From NCBI GenBank assembly GCA_007120155.1, contig SKOF01000592.1:1-11926 (forward strand): DNA of 11,926 nt, read 5' to 3'. The stretch's first letter is position 1; each line of letters starts with the position of its first letter. This document shows, piece after piece, positions 5,455-11,926 of this stretch. The notes below the pieces were generated by a model. That model had not been told where the DNA came from. It saw only the letters and a program-made list of their open reading frames with translations, and did not search any database. The DNA comes from Thioalkalivibrio sp. (GTDB lineage Bacteria > Pseudomonadota > Gammaproteobacteria > Ectothiorhodospirales > Ectothiorhodospiraceae). The translations under genes and the position numbers were made by a program.

Positions 5455-6456
5455 CTATCCCTTCTTCACCAGCCGGTGCGCGTACCGTGCGGCCCCGAGC
5501 AACCCGGCATTGGGATCGGTGATGACCTTGACGGGGAACCGGGTCAGCAGGTGTCCCATGGGCGCCTTGTTGACGAAGGCGGCCATGAAGTCGCCGTTCT
5601 GCAGCAGAGGCAGGATGCGCGGTGCGATGCCGCCCGCGAGATAGACCCCGCCCGTGGGGAGCACGGCGAGGGCCAGATCGCCGGTCTGCGCCCCGTAGAT
5701 GCGCACGAAAAGGCGCAGGGTGTCCCGGGCAAGGGGGTCCGAGTCCTGCAGGGCGAAACGGCACAGTGCCGCCGCCGGGTCCTCCCGGACCATGGCCTCG
5801 GCCAGCGCGGGGCCGGGGGCATGGTCCTCGGTCTGCAGATAGGCGGCGATGCGCGCGAGCCCGCGGCCGGAGAGCAGGTGTTCCCGGGTGCATCGCCCTG
5901 TCTCACGGACCACGAACTGCCACAGCCGCATCTGTTGGGCATCCGTCGGTGCGAAACCGCTGTGTCCCCCCTCGCCGGGCAGCAGCTCCTGGCCGGGACA
6001 GATGGTACACACGCCCAGGCCTGTACCCGCGCCCACCAGCAGGCGCGGCCCGGCGGGATCGGCTTCCCCGTGCTGCAGGGTGGCCAGGGCGGAGTCCGCC
6101 AGGACGGGCAGGCTGTGGGCGATCCCCTCGAAGTCGTTGATCAGGGCGACCGCCGGGATCCTCAACGCCCGGCCCAGGTGTTCGGAATCCAGTTCCCAGG
6201 GCAGGTTGGTCAGGCGCGCACGCCGCCGCCCACCGGCCTCACCTTCCACGGGGCCCGCCACGGCCAGGCAGGCCCCCTGCAGGTGTTCCGGGGCGGTGTG
6301 GCACTGTGCCAGGAACTGTCGGGCCATGGATTCAAAGTCCGGATAGTCCTGACTCTCGAAACGGGTGAGGTGGTCGAATTCGAGCCGGCCATGCCGGTCA
6401 CGGGCCAGCATGAGCAGGCTCTTGGTACCCCCCACGTCTGCCGCGAGCAGGTTCAT
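5455..6456 (-). CDS. glk: Glucokinase
   Basis: Glk phosphorylates glucose to glucose 6-phosphate with ATP in the cytosol, feeding glycolysis and the pentose phosphate path. The 333-residue protein fits the proteobacterial ROK-independent glucokinase family (E. coli Glk, 321 residues). The phosphate-1 loop is AADVGGTKSLLML (5-17). LTNLPWELD (82-90) and LINDFEGIAHSL (105-116) follow, the latter carrying the catalytic aspartate Asp108. Then come the phosphate-2 loop VGAGTGLGVC (141-150), GEGGHSGFAP (161-170) and the adenosine motif GGVYLAGGIAPR (269-280). The ATG at 6456 has GGGAG eight bases upstream (6469-6465), so I reject the longer frame from 6495. It follows tal in the same direction with a 139-bp gap. 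The pair suggests shared control of sugar phosphate metabolism. Confidence 0.95.
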   Translation of the reverse strand: MNLLAADVGGTKSLLMLARDRHGRLEFDHLTRFESQDYPDFESMARQFLAQCHTAPEHLQGACLAVAGPVEGEAGGRRRARLTNLPWELDSEHLGRALRIPAVALINDFEGIAHSLPVLADSALATLQHGEADPAGPRLLVGAGTGLGVCTICPGQELLPGEGGHSGFAPTDAQQMRLWQFVVRETGRCTREHLLSGRGLARIAAYLQTEDHAPGPALAEAMVREDPAAALCRFALQDSDPLARDTLRLFVRIYGAQTGDLALAVLPTGGVYLAGGIAPRILPLLQNGDFMAAFVNKAPMGHLLTRFPVKVITDPNAGLLGAARYAHRLVKKG

Positions 6457-6532
6457 GGGCAAAGCTCCCGTGGCACCACCCGGTCCAGGTCCCATGGGGC
6501 GCCGGGACGATCATATGGAGCCGCAGCCCGCG

Positions 6533-6569
6533 GCCCGTCCGGGGCTCCGGCACGCTGCCGGGGGCGGGC
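6533..6569. other. GC-rich hairpin between tal and glk
   Basis: CCGGCA (6547-6552) and TGCCGG (6556-6561) form a tight stem with a CGC loop. GCCC (6533-6536) and GGGC (6566-6569) can extend it after mismatches. It lies about 30 bases downstream of the tal stop. There is no T tract on the minus strand, so it is more likely an mRNA stabiliser or pause than an intrinsic terminator. Confidence 0.35.
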
Positions 6570-6595
6570 ACACCTGAGGGATACTGCCGCCGGGT

Positions 6596-7738
6596 TCATG
6601 TGGACGCCCTCAGGCGGTCGCGGACCTCTGCCAGTGTTGCCAGCAGATGATCGAATGCATCCCTGAAACCGCGAATGCCATCGGCCTCCAGTCGGTCGGT
6701 GACACTTTCCAGATCGATCCCCAGGTCGGCGAGACTCGCGATGCGGCCGCGGGCCTCGTCCAGGCCCTCGGCCAGGGTGGATGTCGCGACACCGTGATCG
6801 AGGAATGCCCGGTAAGTGGCCGGAGGCAGCGTGCTGACCGTGTGTTCGCCGATCAGGGACTCGACGTAGTGCACGTCGCTGTAGTCGGGATTCCTGGTGC
6901 CGGTGCTGGCCCAGAGCAGGCGCTGGGGATGGACGCCGGCGGCCGCCAGCCGGCTGTAGCGCGCACCGCCGCACTGGTCCCGGAAATGGGCGTAGGCGAG
7001 CTTCGCATTGGCGATGGCCAGGGTGCCGTGCAGGTGTTCCACCGGACGGCCTTCCCTGATCCGTTCATCGAGCAGGCGGTCCAAGGCCGTGTCCACACGA
7101 CTGACGAAGAAGCTGGCCACCGAGGCAACCCGATCGAGGGGGTCCCCGCGCTCCAGGCGTGTCTCCATGCCCCGCATCCAGCCATCGAGGATCTGTTTGT
7201 AGCGCGGCACCGAGAACAGCAGTGTCATGTTCACGTTCACGCCTTCCGCGATCAGCGTCTCCAGGCCGGCCACGCCCGCCCGGGTGCCGGGTACCTTGAT
7301 CATGGCATTGGGTCGGTCCATGCGGGCGAACAGGGCCTGGGCCTCGCGCACCGTGGCGTCCGTGTCGTGGGCCAGTACGGGTGAAACCTCGAGACTCACG
7401 AATCCGTCGACGCCGCCGGTCTCCCGGTACAGGGGCATGAAGGCGTCGGCCGCGCGCCGAAGGTCGTCCATGGCGACCCGGTTGAAAAGTGTCTCCGGGT
7501 CCGTGTCCGGCTCTTCGAGCAGACAAGCGCGGATGGTCTTCTCGTAGAGGTCCGTCCCGGTCACTGCCTGATCGAAGATCGCGGGGTTGGATGTCAGGCC
7601 GGCCAGCCCGTCATCACGGATCATGCGATCCAGTTCGCCGGAATCCAGCAGATCCCTGCGGACGCAGTCGTACCAGACGCTCTGACCCAGGTCGCGCAAG
7701 GCATGGAGACGGTTGCCGGAGGGTCGGGTCGGGGGCAT
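6596..7738 (-). CDS. tal: Transaldolase
   Basis: Transaldolase moves a dihydroxyacetone unit from sedoheptulose 7-phosphate to glyceraldehyde 3-phosphate in the non-oxidative pentose phosphate path. The 380-residue protein is of the longer mycobacterial/cyanobacterial type (about 370-380 residues), not the roughly 317-residue TalB type. Motifs in order are SVWYDCVRRDLL (20-31), GLTSNPAIFDQA (47-58), FVSLEVSPVLAHDT (113-126), and NAMIKVPGT (144-152) with the Schiff-base lysine Lys148. NVNMTLLFS (168-176) and WASTGTRNP follow. The ATG at 7738 has only a weak purine-rich site. A likely sigma70 -10 element about 100 bases upstream suggests its own promoter. The gene lies between rsmA and glk, which is an insertion relative to the enterobacterial rsmA-apaG order. 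Confidence 0.96.
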   Translation of the reverse strand: MPPTRPSGNRLHALRDLGQSVWYDCVRRDLLDSGELDRMIRDDGLAGLTSNPAIFDQAVTGTDLYEKTIRACLLEEPDTDPETLFNRVAMDDLRRAADAFMPLYRETGGVDGFVSLEVSPVLAHDTDATVREAQALFARMDRPNAMIKVPGTRAGVAGLETLIAEGVNVNMTLLFSVPRYKQILDGWMRGMETRLERGDPLDRVASVASFFVSRVDTALDRLLDERIREGRPVEHLHGTLAIANAKLAYAHFRDQCGGARYSRLAAAGVHPQRLLWASTGTRNPDYSDVHYVESLIGEHTVSTLPPATYRAFLDHGVATSTLAEGLDEARGRIASLADLGIDLESVTDRLEADGIRGFRDAFDHLLATLAEVRDRLRAST

Positions 7739-7835
7739 ACGTGATCTCGCGGGGTGATGAGGTGAGTGTGCTGATGTCTGCGCCCCTGAACAGGGTCCCC
7801 GAGCGGCGCCTCGCCCGGGAATGCATGACAGGCCC

Positions 7836-7976
7836 TCAGTATAGCGCCCGTCCTCCGGGGACGTGAGCGCCGCCCCGTCGTCTCAGGCACGGATGGCGGG
7901 AGTCGGCACACGTGCAAGCGCAGGCCCGTGGACCGGAGCGGCAGGCCTTGCATGACGCACAGGCGTACTTCGGCAT
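7836..7976 (-). CDS. Possible cysteine-rich small protein (uncertain)
   Basis: A 46-codon frame starts with ATG at 7976: MPKYACASCKACRSG, then PRACACTCADSRHPCL and an arginine- and glycine-rich tail. Seven cysteines lie within residues 6-30, in a CxxCxxC...CxCxC...C pattern that could bind a metal if translated. No family is recognised and no good ribosome site precedes it. The frame is the same as rsmA and stays open back to the rsmA TAG, so it could only be read by readthrough or by a new start. Its stop overlaps the probable tal -10 box. Chance in GC-rich DNA is the simpler explanation. Confidence 0.15.
   Translation of the reverse strand: MPKYACASCKACRSGPRACACTCADSRHPCLRRRGGAHVPGGRALY
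7838..7866 (-). promoter_or_regulatory. Probable tal promoter (-10 TATACT) with spacer dyad
   Basis: TATACT on the minus strand (7843-7838) matches the sigma70 -10 consensus at five of six bases and sits about 100 bases upstream of tal. No good -35 box lies 16-18 bases further upstream. The spacer contains CGTCC (7849-7853) and GGACG (7859-7863) as a 5-bp inverted repeat, which could be an operator or chance. Confidence 0.35.
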
Positions 7977-8057
7977 CCCGTCAATCCGGTCAACGCCTGT
8001 CCATTCATGCGCCTGCGCAGGACATTCGCTGTCTTGAAGCAGAATGGCCCGGGATTC

Positions 8058-8867
8058 CTACGCCGGTTCTCCATGGGTGGAACGGAACTCGGCAATCCTG
8101 TTGGCCAGGGCCACGAACCGGGCCACGTCCAGGGTCTCGGCGCGCGCGCCGGGGTCGATGCCGGCGGCTTCCAGGACTTGCGCATCCGCAAAACCGCGCA
8201 CCGCGTTGCGCAGCGTCTTGCGGCGCTGGGTGAAGGCCTGGTTGACCAGCGCCGAGAACAGCCCCGGGTCGCGGGCCTCGTGGGGAAGCGTCTCCCAGGG
8301 CGTGAGCCGCACATACGCCGAGTCCACCTTCGGCGGCGGATGAAACGCGCCGGGGCCCACACGAAACAGGGCCCCGGCACGCCAGTGATACTGGACCATG
8401 ACGCTCAGCCGACCGTAGTCCTTGCTGCCGGGGGATGCCACCAGCCGGTCCACCACTTCCTTCTGCAGCAGGAAATGCATGTCCTGTACAGCATGCGCAG
8501 CCTTCAGCAGGTGAAAGATCAGCGGGGTGGAGATGTTGTAGGGCAGGTTTCCCACCACCCGCAGCTTTCCCTGCGCCGGCACCAGGGAGGTGAAGTCGAA
8601 GCGCAGGGCATCGGCGCTGTGGACGATGAGCTCTCCGCTGTCCCGACACAGGGCTTCCAGGCGGGGAATGACGTCGCGGTCCAGTTCCACCACGTGCAGC
8701 CTGCCCATGCGCCTGAGCAGCGGCAGGGTCAGCGCGCCGAGGCCCGGCCCGATCTCCACCAGGGTCTCCCCCTTCCGGGGCGTGATGGCCGCCACCATCC
8801 GGTCGATGACGGCCGTGTCGTGCAGGAAATGCTGCCCGAATCGCTTGCGGGGATGATGGGTGCTCAC
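8058..8867 (-). CDS. rsmA: 16S rRNA (adenine1518-N6/adenine1519-N6)-dimethyltransferase
   Basis: RsmA (KsgA) dimethylates two adjacent adenines in helix 45 of 16S rRNA during late 30S assembly. The 269-residue protein begins with the family signature RKRFGQHFLHD (7-17). The SAM-binding motif is LVEIGPGLGALTLPL (36-50), followed by VVELDRDVIPRLE (59-71), the acidic D in HSADALRFDF (83-92) and the catalytic VVGNLPYNISTPL (104-116). FLLQKEVVDRL (132-142) and the C-terminal FHPPPKVDSAYVRL (175-188) complete the family. The start is GTG at 8867. There is no ATG before the RFGQHF block, and the upstream gene stop leaves 23 bases. The ribosome site is weak, so coupling with the upstream lipoprotein gene is plausible. 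Confidence 0.97.
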   Translation of the reverse strand: MSTHHPRKRFGQHFLHDTAVIDRMVAAITPRKGETLVEIGPGLGALTLPLLRRMGRLHVVELDRDVIPRLEALCRDSGELIVHSADALRFDFTSLVPAQGKLRVVGNLPYNISTPLIFHLLKAAHAVQDMHFLLQKEVVDRLVASPGSKDYGRLSVMVQYHWRAGALFRVGPGAFHPPPKVDSAYVRLTPWETLPHEARDPGLFSALVNQAFTQRRKTLRNAVRGFADAQVLEAAGIDPGARAETLDVARFVALANRIAEFRSTHGEPA

Positions 8868-8890
8868 GAAACCGGCCGCGTCCGCAGGCG

Positions 8891-9217
8891 TCAGCAGCGG
8901 TAGACGTCGAAGACCTGTCGGCCGCCCTCGAGCGGGGCGCGCGGCACGATGGCATTGGCGTTCCAGTCGACGGCCGCCGAGTTGCGTGCGGTGGCTTCCG
9001 CCTCTTCGGCCAGTTTCTCGGGCGGGCGGCGCACGAAGCCGATCCGCTCGCGAATGGTCACAATGGTCGCGCCCAGATGTTCGCAGCGCTGCACCTCGAC
9101 GGCGGTGGCGACGCGGACCTGCTCGCCCTCGCCGGTGACGGGCACGAAGGTGCAGGCACCGAGCACAAGGGCGCCCGTGATGATGGCACTCAGGCGCAAA
9201 TGCATGGATTTCATCAT
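8891..9217 (-). CDS. DUF4156-type small lipoprotein
   Basis: This 108-residue protein has a short basic start, a hydrophobic segment and a lipobox LGAC with Cys22, so it is probably cleaved by signal peptidase II and lipid-anchored. The mature part contains GEQVRVATAVEVQRCEHLG, a central RERIGFVRRPPEKLAEE and ends DGG-like with GRQVFDVYRC. The paired cysteines (one after VQR, one at the C-terminus) and this layout fit DUF4156 proteins, which resemble the RcsF fold; function is unknown. The ATG at 9217 overlaps the pdxA stop (ATGATGA). AGGAG at 9226-9222 is four bases from that ATG but seven from the next one at 9214, so 9214 may be the real start. It sits between pdxA and rsmA, which are neighbours in enterobacteria. 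Confidence 0.8.
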   Translation of the reverse strand: MMKSMHLRLSAIITGALVLGACTFVPVTGEGEQVRVATAVEVQRCEHLGATIVTIRERIGFVRRPPEKLAEEAEATARNSAAVDWNANAIVPRAPLEGGRQVFDVYRC

Positions 9218-10248
9218 TGTTCTCCTGGGTTTGACGGCTGATCCCGGGTTGACCGGTCAGCGCCCTGCTGAAGGACCAGGCGGACGGCAAGCGCCTCGGC
9301 CTCCGCGAAGCTGCCGGTCTCGGCACGCCCGGTGCCGGCCAGTTCCAGGGCGGTGCCGTGATCCACGGAGGTGCGGATCAGCGGCAGCCCCAGGGTGATG
9401 TTCACCGCGCGCCCGAACCCCGCGTGCTTGAGTACGGGCAGGCCCTGATCATGGTACATGGCCAGCACCGCGTCCGCGCATTCCAGGTGCCGGGGTGTGA
9501 ACAGCGTATCGGCGGGCAGCGGCCCCACCAGGTGCAGCCCCCGGCTTCGCAGACGCTCCAGGGCTGGCGCGATCACCTCGATCTCCTCGCGTCCCAGGTG
9601 TCCGCCTTCGCCCGCGTGGGGGTTGAGTCCGCACACCAGGATGCGCGGCTCCGCGATGCCGAAACGCCCGCGCAGGTCCCTGTCCAGCACCTCCAGGACG
9701 TGCTCGAGGCCGGCCCCGGTGATGGCGTCGCTCACGGAGCGCAGCGGCAGGTGGGTGGTGGCCAGCGCCACCCGCAGGCCGCCTGCGGCCAGCAGCATCA
9801 CGGGCGTGGCGGCGCCGCAGCGCGCGGCAAGGAACTCCGTGTGGCCAGTGAAGGGGATGCCCGCGTCGTTGATCACGCCCTTGTGCACAGGGCCCGTGAC
9901 CAGGGCGTGGAAGCGCCCGTCCAGACAGCCGTCCACCGCCTGCTCAAGGGTGGCAAGGACATGGGGTGCATTGGCGGGGTTCAGATGTCCGGGTTGCACC
10001 GGTGTGTGCAGGGGGCAGGGCGATACCGTCAGCACGCCCGGCCGGTCAGGGCGGGGAGGCGCCGTTGGATCGAATTCGCGCAGCGACAGGGGAAGGCCGA
10101 GCATGCCGGCCCGTTCGCTGAGCAGGCCGGGATCCGAGATGATCACCCGATGCGCGTCGCACGGCGCCTGTGCGGCCATGACCACCAGGTCCGGACCGAT
10201 GCCGGCGGGTTCACCGGGCGTGACGGCGATGCGGGGGGCAGGATTCAA
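9214..10248 (-). CDS. pdxA: 4-hydroxythreonine-4-phosphate dehydrogenase
   Basis: PdxA oxidises 4-phosphohydroxy-L-threonine with NAD in the DXP-dependent path to pyridoxal phosphate. The 344-residue protein shows VTPGEPAGIGPDLV (9-22), the substrate contacts His136 and Thr137 in FTGHTEF, and the three metal-binding histidines His166 (TTHLPL), His211 (NPHAGEGG) and His266 (MYHDQGLPVLKHAGFG). These numbers equal those of E. coli PdxA, which supports the N-terminus chosen here. The start codon is TTG at 10248, inside a heptad repeat array. A TGA lies two codons upstream in frame, and no ATG or GTG exists before the conserved PRIAVTPGEPAG, so no other start is credible. No Shine-Dalgarno is visible. 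The stop overlaps the lipoprotein start by four bases. Confidence 0.96.
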   Translation of the reverse strand: MNPAPRIAVTPGEPAGIGPDLVVMAAQAPCDAHRVIISDPGLLSERAGMLGLPLSLREFDPTAPPRPDRPGVLTVSPCPLHTPVQPGHLNPANAPHVLATLEQAVDGCLDGRFHALVTGPVHKGVINDAGIPFTGHTEFLAARCGAATPVMLLAAGGLRVALATTHLPLRSVSDAITGAGLEHVLEVLDRDLRGRFGIAEPRILVCGLNPHAGEGGHLGREEIEVIAPALERLRSRGLHLVGPLPADTLFTPRHLECADAVLAMYHDQGLPVLKHAGFGRAVNITLGLPLIRTSVDHGTALELAGTGRAETGSFAEAEALAVRLVLQQGADRSTRDQPSNPGEQ

Positions 10249-10303
10249 GATTCAAGATTCAAGATTCAAGATTCAGGATTCAAAGTTCAAAGTTCAATGT
10301 TCA
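10241..10303 (-). repeat. Nine-heptad tandem repeat at the pdxA start
   Basis: Nine contiguous 7-base units cover 63 bp. On the plus strand they are GGATTCA, four copies of AGATTCA, GGATTCA, two copies of AAGTTCA, and ATGTTCA. In the mRNA sense they read as GAATCTT- or GAACTTT-like units, sharing the GAA core of the arrays near apaH. The array takes the place where a ribosome site would be expected and supplies the TTG start codon of pdxA (10248-10246). Such identical short units are prone to slippage, so copy number may vary between strains. Confidence 0.95.
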
Positions 10304-10316
10304 AAAGGACTGCTTG

Positions 10317-10363
10317 CCTGTCCCCTGATTCTGGCAGGCGCCTCTGACCCCAGGGGATACAGG
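10317..10363. repeat. Imperfect REP-like hairpin between surA and pdxA
   Basis: CCTGT-CCCCTG (10317-10327) pairs with CAGGGG-AT-ACAGG (10351-10363), giving 11 base pairs with a 2-base bulge and a 23-base loop that itself contains the palindrome GGCGCC. On the minus strand the flanks read GGGGTCAGAG and CAGGGGACAG, which resemble the GGGG-led repeats found near REP-associated tyrosine transposases in many environmental bacteria. That resemblance is from memory and unverified. Confidence 0.5.
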
Positions 10364-10376
10364 GGAAAGGATTTTT

Positions 10377-10394
10377 CTCTGTGACCTCTGTGGC
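10377..10394 (-). repeat. Two 9-bp CACAGAG-type tandem repeats
   Basis: CTCTGTGAC and CTCTGTGGC follow each other on the plus strand. On the minus strand this reads as CACAGAG twice, 9 bases apart, followed by AAAAA. It lies between the surA stop and the REP-like hairpin. Similar CACAGAG tandem units are, as I recall, scattered in many environmental genomes. Confidence 0.5.
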
Positions 10395-10436
10395 TAAAAG
10401 CGGGTCTTGCTCACGGCAGCCTCCGTACTCCGTCCG

Positions 10437-11759
10437 TCACAGGCCGCCGATGCGGGTGTCCAGGCGCAGCTCGACGTAGGACTCGTCCCGCAGGCGGCGG
10501 AGCCAGAGTTCGGTCTCGTCCTCGCGCTTGCGGTCGCGAATGATCTCCCGGGCCTGTGCGCGCATGAGCTGGCGGGAGCTGTCATGTTCGCGGCGGTCCA
10601 GCACCTCGGCGATATGCCAGCCGAACTGGGTGCGGAAGGGTTCGCTGATCTCGCCCCGCGGCAGGTTGTTGATCACTTCCTCGAACTGGGGTACCAGGTC
10701 CCCGGGGTCCGACCAGCCCAGATCGCCGCCGCGCATGGCACTGCCCCGGTCGTCGGAGTGAGCCCGGGCAAGGTCCTCGAAGGCATCGCCCATGGCGATG
10801 CGCTGGCGAAGCGATTCCAGGCGCTCCCGGGCGCGCTCGTCACTCAGCACCGCGGTGGGGGAGATGAGGATGTGCCGCGCATGCGTCTGTGTGATCCGGG
10901 CCCGTTCACCGCCCCGGCGGCCCTCGAGCTTGACGATGTGAAAGCCGGACGGGGAACGGATGATCTCGCTCACGTCCCCTTCCCGCATGAGCACCACGTT
11001 GCGGGCGAACACGGTGGGCACCTGGGCCGCGGAACGCCAGCCCAGATCGCCGCCTTCCAGCGCCTGCTGGCCGCCGGATTCGCTCACCGCCAGTTCGGAG
11101 AAGCTGCGGTCCTCCTCGAGTGCCAGTCTGCGCACCGACTCCGCCCGCTCCCGGGCCTCCTGGATGTCGGCGGGCGTGGCGCCCTCGGCCAGGGGAATAA
11201 GGATGTGGCTGATGCGGTACTCCACATCCTGGTCGATGGCACCGCTCTCGCTGGCGATCAGGTCGTCGATCTCCTGTTCGCTCACCTGGATGCGATTGTC
11301 CACCTGACGGCGGCGCAGCTGGCTGATCGCCATTTCATCGCGGATCTGTTCCCGGAATCGCTGGAAGTCGATGCCTTCCGCAACCAGCAGTTCACGAAAC
11401 CGGGGCAGGCTCATGCGGTTCTCACGCGCGATGTTCTCCATCGCCTCGTTCAGCGCGATGTCGTCGATGCGAATGCCCATGCCTGCGGCGCGCTGCAACT
11501 GCAGCCGCTCGATGACCAGGCGCTCCATCACCTGTGGAATGAGCACACTGTCCGGCGGCGGCTGATTGCCCCGGCTCCGGATCTGCTGCCTGATCTGGTC
11601 CAGCCGGTAGTTGAGTTCGCTCTCCATGATCACGTCGTCCTCCACCACGGCGACGATGCGATCCAGGGTGAGGTCATCGGTGGTCTGGGCGCTGCCCGTC
11701 GCCGGCCACAGGAACGCGGCCATCAGCAGGACCATCAGGATTGCACGGACATCAATCAT
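10437..11759 (-). CDS. surA: Periplasmic chaperone / peptidyl-prolyl isomerase SurA
   Basis: SurA escorts unfolded outer-membrane proteins, LptD among them, across the periplasm to the BAM complex. The 440-residue protein begins with a signal peptide, MIDVRAILMVLLMAAFLWPA, with a likely cut after TGSA (Ala24/Gln25). The N-terminal chaperone domain starts at LDRIVAVVEDDVIMESEL (32-49). Two parvulin domains follow: one from about 178 (EYRISHILIPL) to 280 with GGDLGW (236-241), the other from about 290 (THARHILIS) to 388 with GGDLGWSDPGDLVPQFEE (344-361). The C-terminal helix closes the chaperone core. I chose the ATG at 11759, which starts the signal peptide; an upstream frame to 11822 would be inside lptD. 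The start overlaps the lptD stop by eight bases. Confidence 0.97.
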   Translation of the reverse strand: MIDVRAILMVLLMAAFLWPATGSAQTTDDLTLDRIVAVVEDDVIMESELNYRLDQIRQQIRSRGNQPPPDSVLIPQVMERLVIERLQLQRAAGMGIRIDDIALNEAMENIARENRMSLPRFRELLVAEGIDFQRFREQIRDEMAISQLRRRQVDNRIQVSEQEIDDLIASESGAIDQDVEYRISHILIPLAEGATPADIQEARERAESVRRLALEEDRSFSELAVSESGGQQALEGGDLGWRSAAQVPTVFARNVVLMREGDVSEIIRSPSGFHIVKLEGRRGGERARITQTHARHILISPTAVLSDERARERLESLRQRIAMGDAFEDLARAHSDDRGSAMRGGDLGWSDPGDLVPQFEEVINNLPRGEISEPFRTQFGWHIAEVLDRREHDSSRQLMRAQAREIIRDRKREDETELWLRRLRDESYVELRLDTRIGGL

Positions 11760-11926
11760 AGCTCTCGAAACCTCGGATACTTTCGCCCAGCAGGTCCTCG
11801 AGACCGGTGCCCAGCCCCGCAAGGCCCTTGAGGATCAACTGGAAATGGATGGCGTTATTGTACTCGCGATCCCCGCTCGCCGTCAGATAACGTCGCCCCA
11901 CCACCCGTGCGCGCCAGCAACAGCTC
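11752..11926 (-). CDS. lptD: LPS-assembly protein LptD, C-terminal fragment
   Basis: The frame enters from the right edge and gives 57 residues ending in a TGA at 11754-11752. It begins SCCWRARVVGRRYL and continues with EYNNAIHFQLILKGLAGLGT and GLEDLLGESIRGFESYD. The adjacent cysteines match the conserved C-terminal pair of LptD (Cys724/Cys725 in E. coli), which forms the inter-domain disulfides needed for a working LPS translocon. The LKGLAGLGTGLEDLL stretch is the usual last beta-strand region of the barrel. The stop overlaps the surA start by eight bases, the standard lptD-surA arrangement. The rest of the gene is outside the window. Confidence 0.95.
   Translation of the reverse strand, partial: SCCWRARVVGRRYLTASGDREYNNAIHFQLILKGLAGLGTGLEDLLGESIRGFESYD

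Larger units (their letters stand above)
7739..8057. other. 319-bp gap between rsmA and tal
   Basis: The gap holds a likely tal promoter at 7838-7866, a perfect 8-bp inverted repeat ACAGGCGT/ACGCCTGT at 7959-7966 and 7993-8000 with a 26-base loop, and a 10-bp palindrome CCTGCGCAGG at 8012-8021. A cysteine-rich frame crosses it (7836-7976). None of the inverted repeats has a T tract, so rsmA termination here is unproven. I see no tRNA or other RNA gene. Confidence 0.5.

Noticed and set aside
5266..6666. 466-codon plus-strand frame opposite glk
   Set aside because: Antisense shadow of a glucokinase with all motifs in place; no start site or domain of its own.
10407..11831. Long open frame on the plus strand opposite surA (474 codons)
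   Set aside because: It is antisense to a surA gene with clear signal peptide and two parvulin domains. Its protein shows no family motif and reflects GC-rich codon use on the other strand.

Overview
This window looks like chromosomal DNA of a high-GC gammaproteobacterium. The main evidence is the conserved cluster lptD-surA-pdxA-rsmA-apaG-apaH, which is typical of gammaproteobacteria. Naming a family such as Ectothiorhodospiraceae would be a guess. Every gene I can support lies on the minus strand, so transcription runs from the right edge of the window to the left.

From right to left: the C-terminal end of lptD (LPS export to the outer membrane) overlaps surA (periplasmic chaperone for outer-membrane proteins). 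A 188-bp stretch of repeats separates surA from pdxA (pyridoxal phosphate synthesis). Next come a small lipoprotein of the DUF4156 type, rsmA/ksgA (16S rRNA dimethyladenosine transferase), a 319-bp gap with a likely promoter, tal (transaldolase), glk (glucokinase), apaG, a class I methyltransferase, apaH (Ap4A hydrolase), ilvD (dihydroxy-acid dehydratase), an NDUFA9-like SDR and the N-terminal start of a sulfotransferase. Compared with the enterobacterial order, the lipoprotein lies between pdxA and rsmA, tal and glk lie between rsmA and apaG, and the methyltransferase lies between apaG and apaH. Three junctions overlap by 4 or 8 bases (lptD/surA, pdxA/lipoprotein, ilvD/SDR), which suggests co-transcription and translational coupling.

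The most unusual content is in the gaps between genes. A family of in-register heptanucleotide repeats with a GAA core occurs at several gene junctions. Four arrays of exactly five heptads (35 bp) form two convergent pairs, one on each side of the methyltransferase gene. Two of these arrays share a perfect 26-bp sequence in inverted orientation. These inverted repeats bracket almost the whole methyltransferase gene, and one of them supplies its last codons and its stop. A nine-heptad array of a related type lies at the start of pdxA and supplies the only plausible start codon, a TTG. The methyltransferase plus repeats may therefore be a small inserted cassette splitting apaG from apaH, and the heptads look like a spreading repeat family that has rewritten gene ends.

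Other points worth checking are a cysteine-rich 46-codon frame downstream of rsmA, and a pair of mutually exclusive hairpins in the leader region of apaH. I see no CRISPR array, tRNA, rRNA, transposase or phage gene. Most of the coding content is ordinary core metabolism.
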